This document shows, in pieces, positions 55,391 through 64,000 of a stretch of 64,000 nucleotides of DNA (positions are counted from its first letter, which is position 1; each line of letters begins with the position of its first letter). Where the stretch lies: NCBI GenBank assembly GCA_002868905.1, contig PKUA01000011.1, forward strand, positions 1 to 64,000, written 5' to 3'. A program made the translations under genes and the position numbers. Origin of the DNA: Desulfuromonas sp. Lineage in GTDB: Bacteria; Desulfobacterota; Desulfuromonadia; Desulfuromonadales; Geothermobacteraceae. Under the pieces are notes generated by a model, which was given only the letters and a program-made list of their open reading frames with translations, did not search any database and was not told where the DNA came from.

Positions 55391-55582
55391 TTTGAACACA
55401 AAACGCCTGCTCTTAGCCGTGTGTGGCAGCAGGGCGCCGAGATCACCACCAACACTATTATGCAGGGCAATTATGCAAAGCTGCAGAACTCCCTGCAAGA
55501 GTATATTCGCAACGACATCCCCGACACAACAAAACACACCCAATTGACCCAGGTGCAGACCAGGTTCGAGATATCATCGTGA
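55391..55582 (+). pseudogene. Possible gene remnant
   Basis: Starting after a TAG, a frame stays open for 63 codons and reads like normal protein (ALSRVWQQGAEITTNTIMQG, NSLQEYIRNDIPDTT) ending in TGA. It has no start with an SD and no recognised family. Together with the rest of the 336-base gap 55357-55692 it looks like decayed coding sequence. The only other feature in the gap is the terminator at 55627. Confidence 0.25.
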
Positions 55583-55626
55583 TCGAACCGGATAAGGACC
55601 ATGAAAAATGGTGTGGTTATAGGTTT

Positions 55627-55668
55627 AAAAAGAAACGGCAGGACCACCTGAGGTGCCCTGCCGTTTTT
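55627..55668 (-). terminator. Bidirectional intrinsic terminator after apgM
   Basis: A 9-bp stem (55634-55642 with 55657-55665) is extended by an inner CACC/GGTG helix. It is flanked by TTTT on the plus strand and by an A-rich stretch (55627-55635) that gives T on the minus strand. It lies 24 bases after the apgM stop. Confidence 0.82.
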
Positions 55669-55692
55669 GTTCATCGAATTATCCTTAACTGC

Positions 55693-56895
55693 CTAACTCT
55701 CGATCATCCTCCGCACCAATTCATGCCCGGGATCGACAATCACACCTGAAGCCTTGGCCTGCGCCTCGTCGTAACCTTTCGCGCCGTTGCCGCTGACCTT
55801 GCCGGTCGAATCGTAGAGAATATAAGGCACCGCGTCGGAGGTGTGGGTCATCAGGTGCAGCGGGGTCGGATGGTCCGGCAGAACCAGCACGCGGAAATCT
55901 CCGTATTGCTTGAGCCCTTCGATCACCGGGCCGACGATCTTGGCATCGAAATCCTCGATCGCCTGCAATTTATCCTCGAGTTTACCGCCGTGAGACGCTT
56001 CGTCCGGGGCTTCGACGTGGAGGTAAACGAAGTCAGTGTCGGCCAGCGCCTCGATGGTCGCTGACGCCTTGCCGGCGTAGTTGGTGTCAAGGTAGCCGGT
56101 AGCGCCCGGCACGTCGATGACCTTGAGACCGGCGTAAGTCCCGATCCCCTTGATCAGGTCGACGGCGGATATGACAGAACCTGTCAGCCCGAGCATCTGC
56201 TGGTAGGTCTGCATTGCCGGCGGCCGCCCCTGTCCCCAGAGCCAGATCGAGTTGGCGGTCACCTCCCCTTCATCCTCACGTTTCAGGTTGACCGGGTGGC
56301 GTTTGAGCAACATCTGCGCGCTGGTGGTGAGGTGAATCAGGGCGTCGGCCCCATCCCCTTGCGGCAGGTAATTGCGCACCGACTGGTTGGTGATGTCGTG
56401 CGGCGGTGTGGTCTGCAGCGCCTCCTTGCCGCCGTGCCAGACCAGCAGGTGACGGTAAGAGATGCCGGGGTGAAAAGTGAACTGCTCGTCGCCGAGTTCT
56501 TCCTGCAGGGAGAGAATGAGTTGGCGTGCCTGATCGGTGCCGATATGTCCCGCGGAAAAATCCCCCATGTAGAGGTCGAAGCCGTGCGGCGCCAGGTGCA
56601 CCAGGTTGAGACGGAAGGCGACGTCGTCCGGTCCGAGTTCGACCCCCATGCTCGCAGCTTCGAGGGGGGAGCGACCGGTATAGCAGTCGCGCGGGTCGTA
56701 ACCGAACACCGAGAGGTTGGCGACGTCGGAGCCGGGGCGGAAGCCTTCCGGCACTGTCTGAGCCAGGCCGATCTCACCCTGTTGGGCGAGGCGGTCCATG
56801 TTCGGGGTGGCGGCCGCCTGCAAAGGGGTCTTTCCTTCGAGCGCTTCTACCGGCTCGTCCGACATGCCGTCGCCGAGCAATACTACGTACTTCAT
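55693..56895 (-). CDS. apgM: Cofactor-independent phosphoglycerate mutase, ApgM type
   Basis: 400 residues of the alkaline-phosphatase superfamily: KYVVLLGDGMSDEP with the metal Asp, TPNMDRLAQQGEIGLAQTVP, GSDVANLSVFGYDP (nucleophile Ser), HVEAPDEASHGG and LVLPDHPTPLHLMTHTSDAV. It interconverts 2- and 3-phosphoglycerate. This archaeal-type form is common in Deltaproteobacteria. ATG at 56895 with AGGAG at 8-nt spacing. Confidence 0.95.
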   Translation of the reverse strand: MKYVVLLGDGMSDEPVEALEGKTPLQAAATPNMDRLAQQGEIGLAQTVPEGFRPGSDVANLSVFGYDPRDCYTGRSPLEAASMGVELGPDDVAFRLNLVHLAPHGFDLYMGDFSAGHIGTDQARQLILSLQEELGDEQFTFHPGISYRHLLVWHGGKEALQTTPPHDITNQSVRNYLPQGDGADALIHLTTSAQMLLKRHPVNLKREDEGEVTANSIWLWGQGRPPAMQTYQQMLGLTGSVISAVDLIKGIGTYAGLKVIDVPGATGYLDTNYAGKASATIEALADTDFVYLHVEAPDEASHGGKLEDKLQAIEDFDAKIVGPVIEGLKQYGDFRVLVLPDHPTPLHLMTHTSDAVPYILYDSTGKVSGNGAKGYDEAQAKASGVIVDPGHELVRRMIES

Positions 56896-56912
56896 CGTAA
56901 CTTCTCCTGTTG

Positions 56913-57079
56913 AGGAGCCTGTCGGACTATCCATGAGCCGGTTGCAAATCGGGCTGTTTGGTCCAGACTCCTGTTCCTTTTGAGTTCATAGCTATGGCTA
57001 TGAGCCTTCAAATGACCAAAATCTGGTCTCAAACTTCCGAATTATCGCTTCGACCCGTCTAGTCTGCTGACAGGCTCCT
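56913..57079. repeat. 167-bp nested palindrome with 11-bp terminal inverted repeats (MITE-like)
   Basis: AGGAGCCTGTC (56913-56923) and its perfect complement (57069-57079) bound the element; GGACTA and TAGTC just inside are also related. Nested within, around the same centre, are CCAGA/TCTGG (56963, 57022) and a perfect 7-bp hairpin TCATAGC/GCTATGA (56986-57003). It has no ORF. Its right end includes two bases of the xerD stop codon. Such non-autonomous palindromes are usually dispersed in many copies. Confidence 0.66.
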
Positions 57080-57962
57080 AGCCCCGCGGGTGATGCTGCT
57101 GGTGAATCTGGCGCAGCCGCTCCCGGGTGACGTGAGTATAGATTTGGGTGGTTGTTATATCCGCGTGTCCGAGCAGGGTCTGCACGATCCGCAGGTCCGC
57201 GCCGTTCTCCAGCAAATGGGTCGCGAACGAGTGCCGCAGCATGTGCGGGCTGATCTCCTTGAAGATACCGACCTCCCGCGCGCGGCGTTTCATCATCTTC
57301 CAGAACCCCTGTCGTGTCAAGGGACCGCCGAAACGGTTGAGGAACAGCTCGTTCCGCCGTTTCTTGTCGAGCTGCGGCCGACCGCCTGTCAGGTAGCCGT
57401 TGATGGCGGCGATCGCCTCTTCGCCGAGCGGGACCATCCGCTGCTTGCTCCGCTTGCCGAAGGCGATCACGTAACCGGCCTGTAGCTGCAGGTCGCGCAG
57501 CTTAAGGCCGATCAACTCGGAAACCCGCAGGCCGGTGGCGTAGAGCACTTCGAGCATCGCCCGATCGCGCAGGGCAAGCGGTTCGGTTCCGGCTGGCGCG
57601 GAAAGCAGGCGTTCGACGTCGGCGAAGCTGAGGCTTTTCGGCAACGGCTGCAGGTTCTTCGGCAGAGAGACCTGGGCTGCGGGATTCTGCTCGGCATACC
57701 CTTCGGTGTGCAGGAACTTATGGAAACTCCTGATGGCCGCCAGACGCCGCGCCCTGCTGCGGGCGGCCAGCCCGTTCTTGCGGCACTCGCCGAGGAACTG
57801 CACCACCAAACCGGAATCGACCGCCTCCGGAGCCGTGACAGATTGCCGGTTCAGAAAACCGATGTAATCACGCAGGTCACGACCGTACGCTTCAAGGGTG
57901 TTGGCCGCGAGTCCCCGTTCTACGGTCAGGTAATTAAGAAACAGGTCGAGGAACTGGTCCAT
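57078..57962 (-). CDS. xerD: Site-specific tyrosine recombinase XerD
   Basis: 294 residues. SAM-like core-binding domain (FLNYLTVERGLAANTLEAYG), then the catalytic domain with Arg in ATGLRVSELIGL, HMLRHSFATHLL, LGHADI and the Tyr in TTTQIYTHV. The R-K-H-R-H-Y set is complete. Length and HMLRHSFATHLLENGADLR favour XerD over XerC. It resolves chromosome dimers at dif with FtsK. Start ATG 57962; stop is TAG. It follows glnD by 16 bases. Confidence 0.93.
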   Translation of the reverse strand: MDQFLDLFLNYLTVERGLAANTLEAYGRDLRDYIGFLNRQSVTAPEAVDSGLVVQFLGECRKNGLAARSRARRLAAIRSFHKFLHTEGYAEQNPAAQVSLPKNLQPLPKSLSFADVERLLSAPAGTEPLALRDRAMLEVLYATGLRVSELIGLKLRDLQLQAGYVIAFGKRSKQRMVPLGEEAIAAINGYLTGGRPQLDKKRRNELFLNRFGGPLTRQGFWKMMKRRAREVGIFKEISPHMLRHSFATHLLENGADLRIVQTLLGHADITTTQIYTHVTRERLRQIHQQHHPRG

Positions 57963-57978
57963 ACCCGGCCGCAATGCC

Positions 57979-60681
57979 CTATCCGTCCAACGGCAGGCTG
58001 TCGATACGCTCCAGCAGCATGGTACGGATCTCGTCGAGTTTTTCCGGATCGACCACCTTCTGACTGAAAATGTCCTGCACGTAGAAGGTGTCGGCCGCCT
58101 GATCGACCTTGGTGGAGATTTTCGACACACCGATATAAAGACCGAGTTCCAGCAGGGCGTTGGTGATGACGTAGAGCAGGCCGACCCGGTCGTGGGTGAT
58201 GATATCGATAACGGTGTGGTCGGTAGAGACATGGTTGTCGAAATCGATCCGGCTCGGGAACTTCGGCTGGTGCGTCTTGGCCAGGACGCTCGGCTTGCAG
58301 GCCTTGGCAACCACCTCGTCGAGACGCAACCGCCCCTCGATCGCCGCGACCATATCCTCCTCGATCTTCTTCCAGCGCCGGGCGTCGGTGATCAGGGTCC
58401 CGCTGCCGGAGCGGACCTGGAGGATATCGAAGGCCTCACCGTCCATGCGGGTGTAGATCTGCGCGCCGAGGATATTGACGTTGTGAGCAGCCATCACCCC
58501 GGCCAGCTTGGAAAAGAGCCCGGGAACGTCAAGGGTCGAGACCCAGATTTCTGAGTATTCGTGCTCCGGCTGGTGGTTGATCTGCAACGCCAGGGTCTTT
58601 TTCCCCCGACTGAAAAAGAGCTTGAGGTGGTCGACGATCTCATTGGAGCGGTGACTGAGCAGGTAACGCTGCCCCATGTTCTTGAGCGCTTTTTTGACCT
58701 TGCGTTCGCCGTAATCTTCCTCCAGCGTCTGGCGGACCTTCCGCTTGCGGTTGCGCAGGCGCTCGGAACGGATATCGGCCAGGAAGCCGCTACGCTCCAG
58801 GGCGCCGTAAGTCTTCTCATACAGCTCCTGCAGCAGGAACCCCTTCCACTCCGACCAGACGTCGGGACCAACCGCCTTGAGATCTGTAAACGTCAGAAGG
58901 TAGAGCATCTTGAGGTTTTCGGTCATCCCCATGGTGTTGGCGAATTGCTCGATCAGTTTATCGTCGTGCAGGTCGCGGCGCAGGGCGATGTGCGGCATAT
59001 CGAGGTGGTGCAGGACCAAAAATTCGAGCCGATCGCTGTCTTCCCGGTTCAGACCGAAGCGCCGCGAGATCCTCTTCACCATCTCCGCGCCCTTCTCGCT
59101 GTGGTTCTTCCCCTCCCCCTTGCCGATATCGTGGAACAGGATCGCCAGGATCAACAGCTCCTTCTTCTCCACGTCGTTGGCGAGGCGCGTCAACAGCGGC
59201 TTTTTCTTGGCGTAATGGCCATCGAGCAACTTGAAAAACTGCTCCACGGCGAAGATCGAATGAATGTCAACCGTGTAGATATGGTAGGCATCGTGCTGCA
59301 CCATGCAGTAGATCCGCTTGAACTCTGGGATGTACTGGTTGAGAAACCGCAGATGGTGCATATCCCGCAGGGTGGCGCCGACGCTGTGCGGCCCCTTGAG
59401 GATGGCGAAGAAATCCTTGTTGACCAAACGCGAACGGCGGAAGCGGTCGTTGACCAGGTGGAGATGGTCGCGAATGGCGGTTTTGAGCTGAAAGCTGAGC
59501 GGCACCCCATGGCGTTGCGCCAGCAGGAATGCGTGCATCATCAACTTCGGTTCCACGGCAAACACCTCTGGCTGGGAAATGCGCAGCTCCTTGCGCAACA
59601 GGTAGAAGCCGTGCTCGAGATTTCGCCGCGCGATCTGCCCGATCAGGCCGACCGACTGGTCGCGCTGGGTGACCCGACCGATCAGGGAGGAGGAGAAATG
59701 CTCCACCTGTGTGGCAAAGGAGTAGAAGTCCTGCATGAACTGCTCGACGGCGCGTGCTTTGCGGCTGCCCCGGTAGCCGAGGAAGCGGGCAATCGCCTCC
59801 TGCTGGTCGAAATGGAGCTGCTCGTTCTTCCGGTTGGAAAGATAATGGAGCTGGTTGCGGATTCGCCAGAGCCGATCGTAGTAGTCGAAAAGCTGCTGCT
59901 CCTCCTCCTCGCTCATCACCCCTTTGGTCACCAACTCGTGCAGGGTTCGGGCCTTGAACTTGACCCGGGCGATCCAGACTGCGCCGTGCAGGTCGCGCAG
60001 TCCCCCTTCCCCCTCCTTGATGTTCGGCTCGAGCAGAAAAACCGACGAGCCGTATTTCTCGCGACGGGTGTCGATCTCCTGAAGTTTCGCCTTGATGTAC
60101 CCCTGCGGATTACGTTTCAGCACCTGGTCGACCACCGATTTCAGGTAGCTGTCGAACAGCTCGTCCTCCCCGACCAAAAGACGCGAATCGAGCAGGGCGG
60201 TCCGCACGGTCACGTCGTTGTCCGCCATCTCCAGGCAGTCCTTGGCATTCCGGACGCTGTAGCCGACGTCGAAATTGAGGTCCCAGGCGAGGTAGAGCAG
60301 CCGTTCGGAAATCGTTTCGGCGATCTCCCGGCTTTTCCCCTGGTAGTAAAACATCAGGTCGATATCAGAACGGGGATTCAGCTCGGCCCGACCGTAGCCA
60401 CCAATGGCAATCAGCGCGCAGTCCGAGCAATCCTCCAGGTCGCACGTAACAACTCGGTAGATATTGCGCAGCAGGGTATCGGTCATCGAGGTGAGGCTGC
60501 CGACGACCTGGCGTCCGCTGGCGCCCGCTTCGTGCTGCTTCTGAATTTCGCTACGGTGCTGTTCCAGGAAGGTGCGGCTGTCGTCCATCAGCAGGTCACG
60601 CCGCTTTTCATAGGGAGTCGCCGGATCGAGAAGCTCCGGTGAACGAAAAAGATTCTGATCGTCTTCAGTCATTATAGTCAT
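57979..60681 (-). CDS. glnD: Bifunctional uridylyltransferase/uridylyl-removing enzyme GlnD
   Basis: 900 residues. Nucleotidyltransferase motif GGYGRAELNPRSDIDL, GlnD linker, HD domain (LAILFHDIGKGEGKNHSEKG, FLVLHHLDMPHIALRRD), and two C-terminal ACT domains (STLDVPGLFSKLAGVMAAHN; DRVGLLYVITNALLELGLY). It senses glutamine and modifies PII proteins. The ATG at 60681 overlaps the amidase stop as ATGA. Confidence 0.96.
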   Translation of the reverse strand: MTIMTEDDQNLFRSPELLDPATPYEKRRDLLMDDSRTFLEQHRSEIQKQHEAGASGRQVVGSLTSMTDTLLRNIYRVVTCDLEDCSDCALIAIGGYGRAELNPRSDIDLMFYYQGKSREIAETISERLLYLAWDLNFDVGYSVRNAKDCLEMADNDVTVRTALLDSRLLVGEDELFDSYLKSVVDQVLKRNPQGYIKAKLQEIDTRREKYGSSVFLLEPNIKEGEGGLRDLHGAVWIARVKFKARTLHELVTKGVMSEEEEQQLFDYYDRLWRIRNQLHYLSNRKNEQLHFDQQEAIARFLGYRGSRKARAVEQFMQDFYSFATQVEHFSSSLIGRVTQRDQSVGLIGQIARRNLEHGFYLLRKELRISQPEVFAVEPKLMMHAFLLAQRHGVPLSFQLKTAIRDHLHLVNDRFRRSRLVNKDFFAILKGPHSVGATLRDMHHLRFLNQYIPEFKRIYCMVQHDAYHIYTVDIHSIFAVEQFFKLLDGHYAKKKPLLTRLANDVEKKELLILAILFHDIGKGEGKNHSEKGAEMVKRISRRFGLNREDSDRLEFLVLHHLDMPHIALRRDLHDDKLIEQFANTMGMTENLKMLYLLTFTDLKAVGPDVWSEWKGFLLQELYEKTYGALERSGFLADIRSERLRNRKRKVRQTLEEDYGERKVKKALKNMGQRYLLSHRSNEIVDHLKLFFSRGKKTLALQINHQPEHEYSEIWVSTLDVPGLFSKLAGVMAAHNVNILGAQIYTRMDGEAFDILQVRSGSGTLITDARRWKKIEEDMVAAIEGRLRLDEVVAKACKPSVLAKTHQPKFPSRIDFDNHVSTDHTVIDIITHDRVGLLYVITNALLELGLYIGVSKISTKVDQAADTFYVQDIFSQKVVDPEKLDEIRTMLLERIDSLPLDG

Positions 60682-62378
60682 TTGGTTGCAATCAATTTGA
60701 ACGCGCGAGCATAGTTACGGACACCCTTGACCACGGCTTTGGCGACCTGCTGTTGATAGGCCGAATCCTTAAGACGCGACTCTTCGCGTCGATTACTGAT
60801 AAATGCGGTTTCGACCAGGACCGATGGCATGGTCGCGCCGAGAAGGACGTGAAAGGGGCCCTGCTTGACGCCGAGGTCCTTGATACGGGAATATTTTTGA
60901 CGCAGATCACTGACCAGGGATTTCTGCATCTCGCTGGCGAGCCGACTCGATTCGTTGATCTTGGCGTTGGCCATCAGATCGAAAAGGATCAGCTCCAGAT
61001 CACCGACCTCTTTCAGTGACATGCCGTTCTCACGCGCGGCGACGGCAACCGCCTGCCGGTTCTTGGAGAAGTTGAGGTAGAAGGTTTCCACCCCGTACAC
61101 ACTCCGACTCCGACTGGCGTTGGCGTGAACTGAAATAAACAGGTCGGCATTCTTCCTGTTGGCGAACTGCGTCCTCTCCGCCAGGGGGATAAAGGTGTCG
61201 TCGTCCCGGGTCAACAACACCTCACACTTGAACGCCTTTTTCAATTCGGCGGCGATCTTTTTCGCCATGGCGAGAGTGACCGTCTTCTCTTTGAGACCGT
61301 TCGGCCCGACAGCACCCGGATCCTTGCCGCCGTGACCGGCGTCGACCACGATGCGACGCAGCCCCTTTGACAGGGTGCTGTCCGGAATATTGATGGCCAA
61401 ATCAGGTTCGTTCGGTACGGAGCTGAGCATCGCCCCGATGGAATCAGCCCCGGAGACGGGAACCTCGACCTCGTCAACATCCTCCACCCCTTCGGCAAAA
61501 ACATCAATCACCAGCCGGTCTGGGCGGTCGATCTGGCTGACCCGGAAGTCTTTCAGCGAGGCGAGATCGAGCACCACACGCAACCGGGAGGATGTGGGGT
61601 GACCGGTCCGTATGCCCTGTAACAGGCGACCCGGCATAACGAACCTGTCGGGCAGTCTCTCGGAAGCCTGGACCTGCTCCAGGTCGACATAGAGCCGTGG
61701 CCCGAACCCCCGGGATGTGTCGGCCGGCAGAGTGTTCGCCTTGAAGCCGACAGGGCCGGTCAGGTCGAGCACCACCCGGGCGAAATCCCCTTCATCCCGG
61801 TGACGAATGTTTTCAAGACGGGCAGCTCCGGGCTCGGCAACAGGTCGGGAGGGAGCCGCGACGGTCGGCCGCTTCGGCGCATGAGCCGCCAGCCGCTTCG
61901 CCCCTTCCCGGGCTTTCCCGAACATATCCCCCTTCGGATAAAGGGTGACGATGGAAGAGAACCGGCGGTACGCCTCTTCGAAGCGCTGCAGCGGATCCTC
62001 CAGAACCTCGCCGGCCATGAGCATGGCGTCATCCGCCAGACTGCTGGCAGGATAAAGGTCGTGGACCCGGTCGAACATCTTCACCGCCGAGACCGCATCT
62101 TTTCTGACCCCTGATATCCGGTAAAGATCGTGGCTGGCCCGGCCGGCCAGAAACAGGGCGGACGCCGCTTGCGGATGGTCCTGATCGTTCCGCTGGAACT
62201 GTTCCAGTCCTTCGATCACCCGCTCCCAGTTGTGCCGGTAGAGTTGCTGCTTGGACGAGTTCTGCAGTTTACGGAATTCAGAGCGAACCTTGTCGTAGGC
62301 ATCATCGGCGCAAACCGGGACAACCAGTAACAACAAGGTCAGCAAGGACAAAAAAGTTCGGACGTAAAAGCGAATCAT
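60678..62378 (-). CDS. amiC: N-acetylmuramoyl-L-alanine amidase, AmiC type, with TPR-like and AMIN domains
   Basis: 566 residues. Signal peptide (about 1-24), a tetratricopeptide-like helical region (about 30-165), an AMIN domain (about 190-300, FARVVLDLTGPVGF) and the zinc amidase_3 domain (about 335-560: IVVDAGHGGKDPGAVGPNGL, LFISVHANAS, VLVETAFISN). Zn ligands His, Glu and His are visible. It cleaves peptidoglycan cross-wall during division. The TPR-like addition is unusual for E. coli AmiC but common in this group. Confidence 0.93.
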   Translation of the reverse strand: MIRFYVRTFLSLLTLLLLVVPVCADDAYDKVRSEFRKLQNSSKQQLYRHNWERVIEGLEQFQRNDQDHPQAASALFLAGRASHDLYRISGVRKDAVSAVKMFDRVHDLYPASSLADDAMLMAGEVLEDPLQRFEEAYRRFSSIVTLYPKGDMFGKAREGAKRLAAHAPKRPTVAAPSRPVAEPGAARLENIRHRDEGDFARVVLDLTGPVGFKANTLPADTSRGFGPRLYVDLEQVQASERLPDRFVMPGRLLQGIRTGHPTSSRLRVVLDLASLKDFRVSQIDRPDRLVIDVFAEGVEDVDEVEVPVSGADSIGAMLSSVPNEPDLAINIPDSTLSKGLRRIVVDAGHGGKDPGAVGPNGLKEKTVTLAMAKKIAAELKKAFKCEVLLTRDDDTFIPLAERTQFANRKNADLFISVHANASRSRSVYGVETFYLNFSKNRQAVAVAARENGMSLKEVGDLELILFDLMANAKINESSRLASEMQKSLVSDLRQKYSRIKDLGVKQGPFHVLLGATMPSVLVETAFISNRREESRLKDSAYQQQVAKAVVKGVRNYARAFKLIATK

Positions 62379-62866
62379 TACAGCATGAGTGAGTTCTATT
62401 TTTTCACTTAGTTACAGAGAAAAATCGACCGGACGTTGACGGTCTGATTCTTTTCCCGCGCATCATATGTTTCTAAAGATAACGTCCCGTGGCTTCCAAA
62501 GGCAAGCCCATATAGGCAATTGAGAACCAATTAAGCGAAGGGACCAAGCATTCCATCCCACTGCTCGTGTTCCCACCTTGAGATGAAAGACCCCTCCCCC
62601 AGGATAACTCACACAAACTTAGCGGTGGCAGGCATCCGTGTCTCCAAGGCTGGCGATGCCAACAAAATCGAAAAAGCGGCAACGGTCCTTTCACAGGGTT
62701 CCTCGCGGCTAACGAGCATTCTCACGCATCAAGGGTCGGCCTCACCTTAGGGGGGTGCGAGAAAATCAAAGTGCGACGGCCACAATACGATTGACAACAT
62801 TGGCATAAGAAACGTTATTTAGGACACCCTGAAATAGCAGGCCACACAAGTTTATCAGGGGAGACT
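62379..62866. other. 488-bp intergenic region without a supportable gene
   Basis: No conserved ORF was recognised. A 73-codon minus-strand frame (62473-62694) ends in LEATGRYL but has no SD and an odd composition. A TTGACA at 62793 has no good -10 partner. The stretch marks the boundary between the division genes and the glycan/methyltransferase genes. Confidence 0.35.
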
Positions 62867-63427
62867 TCAAATCGTAGCCACGCAGAAATTATTCATTCCG
62901 AGCTGAAAATAGCGATGGACTCTAACCTCGTACCCAGCATCGCTGAGAAGTCGGGTCAGACTTCGACGATCAAAATAGGCTTTGTGGTCGGCAATTTCCT
63001 CCTTGCTGACGACACCTAAGCGGAAAGCCAGAAATTCCAGCACCGGTTGCGCGGCCTTGCTTGGCACGGTCACTACCAATTCGCCACCCGGTTTCATAAT
63101 ACGCCGAATTTCCTGCAAGATGGCAGCCGGCCGTTCAAGATGCTCAAGGACAGCGAGCATTGTCACCAGGTCGAACGAATCGTCAGCATACGGCAGGCTA
63201 TCAGAAATCATCAAACGCTCGGTTCGGATTTTGCCATGGACCAACTTCGGCGCCTTGAAATCGACGCCAACTCCCGAAGCGATGTACGGTTCCATCTCTC
63301 GCAGAAATTTTGCGTCCCAACCGCAACCGATATCTAGTAATCGGCAGGATTCGTGCCGGCGAACGTATGGAAGAACCCGGCGGATACGCAGCGATCGCAA
63401 CAGTGGCTCAAGAAATGCTTCCCGCAT
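62867..63427 (-). CDS. Class I SAM-dependent methyltransferase
   Basis: 186 residues from ATG 63427: CRLLDIGCGWDAKFLREMEP (motif I), GVGVDFKAPKLVHGKI, LPYADDSFDLVTMLAVLEHL (post-motif II) and IMKPGGELVVTVPSKAA. Related to Methyltransf_11/23 proteins found in polysaccharide clusters. It starts 1 base after the GT2-GtrA gene and is probably co-transcribed with it, suggesting modification of a lipid-linked glycan (inference). Confidence 0.83.
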   Translation of the reverse strand: MREAFLEPLLRSLRIRRVLPYVRRHESCRLLDIGCGWDAKFLREMEPYIASGVGVDFKAPKLVHGKIRTERLMISDSLPYADDSFDLVTMLAVLEHLERPAAILQEIRRIMKPGGELVVTVPSKAAQPVLEFLAFRLGVVSKEEIADHKAYFDRRSLTRLLSDAGYEVRVHRYFQLGMNNFCVATI

Positions 63428-63428
63428 C

Positions 63429-64000
63429 TTAGCCGCCAATTCCCTTTTCCGGAAAGACGAGATATCGCCGCAGAACAAAGTTGCCAAAGAAACCGAAGAT
63501 GGCGGCCAGGGATTTGCTACCGACGGGGGAAACACCGAAACTGGTCAAAAACATTGTAATGCCGACATCGAAGCAGCCCATGATCATGATGGTCAGCAAG
63601 TACATCAACAACTCCCCCCCCGTGTTCCAGCGTGCTTTGTGTCGAAACAGAAGGGCAATACACAGCAGATAATTGATCAGTGCGGCACCAACAAACGCAA
63701 GAGGCACTGAAAACGTCATCCCGCAGCCCAGGGCAGTGAGCAAGACAAAAAGAAGAATGTTCCCGAGCGCACTCATTCCACCAATGAACAGGTAGATTAA
63801 CAACTGCATCGGCAGTTGGGCCGTATGCGCACCGTAATGCAGGATACAGTAAAGTGCCTGGACACCGTCCTTCCAGCCAATCTTTTTCCCCTCGTCAAAG
63901 CTCCTTGGCTTGTAGCTTATGGCGACTTCCCAGACCCTGCAACGCCTCTGGGCGATCTTCGCCACCACTTCCGGTTCAAAACCGAACCTTTTTTCTTTTA
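63429..64000 (-). CDS. Family-2 glycosyltransferase fused to a GtrA membrane domain (5' end outside window)
   Basis: The last 190 residues of a longer protein. The visible start KRFGFEPEVVAKIAQRRCRV, then EVAISYKPRSFDEGKKIGWK, is the C-terminal part of DPM1-like family-2 glycosyltransferases. It is followed by a four-helix GtrA domain (LIYLFIGGMSALGNILLFVL ... FGFFGNFVLRRYLVFPEKG). GtrA proteins flip polyprenyl-phosphate sugars. The frame runs through base 64000 without a stop. The fusion of both steps in one chain is common for such enzymes. Confidence 0.87.
   Translation of the reverse strand, partial: KEKRFGFEPEVVAKIAQRRCRVWEVAISYKPRSFDEGKKIGWKDGVQALYCILHYGAHTAQLPMQLLIYLFIGGMSALGNILLFVLLTALGCGMTFSVPLAFVGAALINYLLCIALLFRHKARWNTGGELLMYLLTIMIMGCFDVGITMFLTSFGVSPVGSKSLAAIFGFFGNFVLRRYLVFPEKGIGG

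Noticed and set aside
57963-58310. 116-codon upstream extension of xerD
   Set aside because: Lies inside glnD; the conserved XerD N-terminus begins at the ATG at 57962.
58561-60642. 693-codon plus-strand frame
   Set aside because: Antisense shadow of glnD, which has all family motifs.

Overview
The window is one continuous stretch of a Gram-negative bacterial chromosome, most likely a member of the Desulfuromonadales (Geobacter/Desulfuromonas relatives). This rests on a combination of features: outer-membrane biogenesis genes (lptE, murJ, an Slp-type lipoprotein), a small c-type cytochrome, an exported superoxide-reductase-like protein, a ferritin-like DUF2202 protein, a chemosensory operon with PATAN (DUF4388) and HEAT-repeat partners, and a GEMM-Ib-like riboswitch of the type described from Geobacter. 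The taxonomic call is inference. No rRNA, tRNA or CRISPR array was seen.

Layout. Bases 1-7700 hold housekeeping genes: trmL, ogt, murJ, rpsT, holA, lptE, leuS and infA. leuS carries an in-frame TAG stop just after the HIGH-type motif. Bases 7743-20718 are one long minus-strand chemosensory operon. Read from its promoter near 20800, it runs PATAN-receiver protein, receiver, CheA, ExeA-like ATPase, CheW-domain protein, receiver, CheW, zinc-ribbon receiver, HEAT-repeat protein, CheR, CheB, GAF coiled-coil protein, receiver. It contains no chemoreceptor gene. Bases 21002-25910 carry der, a monohaem cytochrome, a YciO/Sua5-family protein, DUF493, dut and an M16 peptidase. Bases 25922-36390 are the classical rimP-nusA-ylxRQ-infB-DUF503-rbfA-nrnA-truB-rpsO-pnp translation and RNA-decay block. 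It is preceded by an intrinsic terminator placed so close to the rimP start that it probably acts as an attenuator. Bases 36545-40150 hold RNA methyltransferases (rlmD, trmJ, rsmE) and holC.

Bases 40350-46583 carry cell-envelope and redox genes, ending in a mraZ gene that is not followed by the dcw cluster but has a textbook promoter and six 10-bp operator-like repeats. Bases 47000-51273 form a minus-strand unit visibly richer in A+T than its surroundings: a sigma-70 promoter, a GEMM-Ib-like cyclic-dinucleotide aptamer with an overlapping alternative hairpin, a possible 13-codon leader ORF, then four genes for exported or surface proteins, including a calcium-repeat lipoprotein and a ferritin-like protein. 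This is the most promising candidate for an undescribed second-messenger-controlled surface system. Bases 51467-55692 are a patchwork of small accessory genes (acetyltransferases, a methyltransferase, GyrI-like, small membrane proteins), one of them frameshifted.

Bases 55693-62378 return to housekeeping: apgM, xerD, glnD and an AmiC-type amidase. A 167-bp nested palindrome, possibly a MITE, lies between apgM and xerD. The window ends with a methyltransferase and the 3' part of a glycosyltransferase-GtrA fusion gene.
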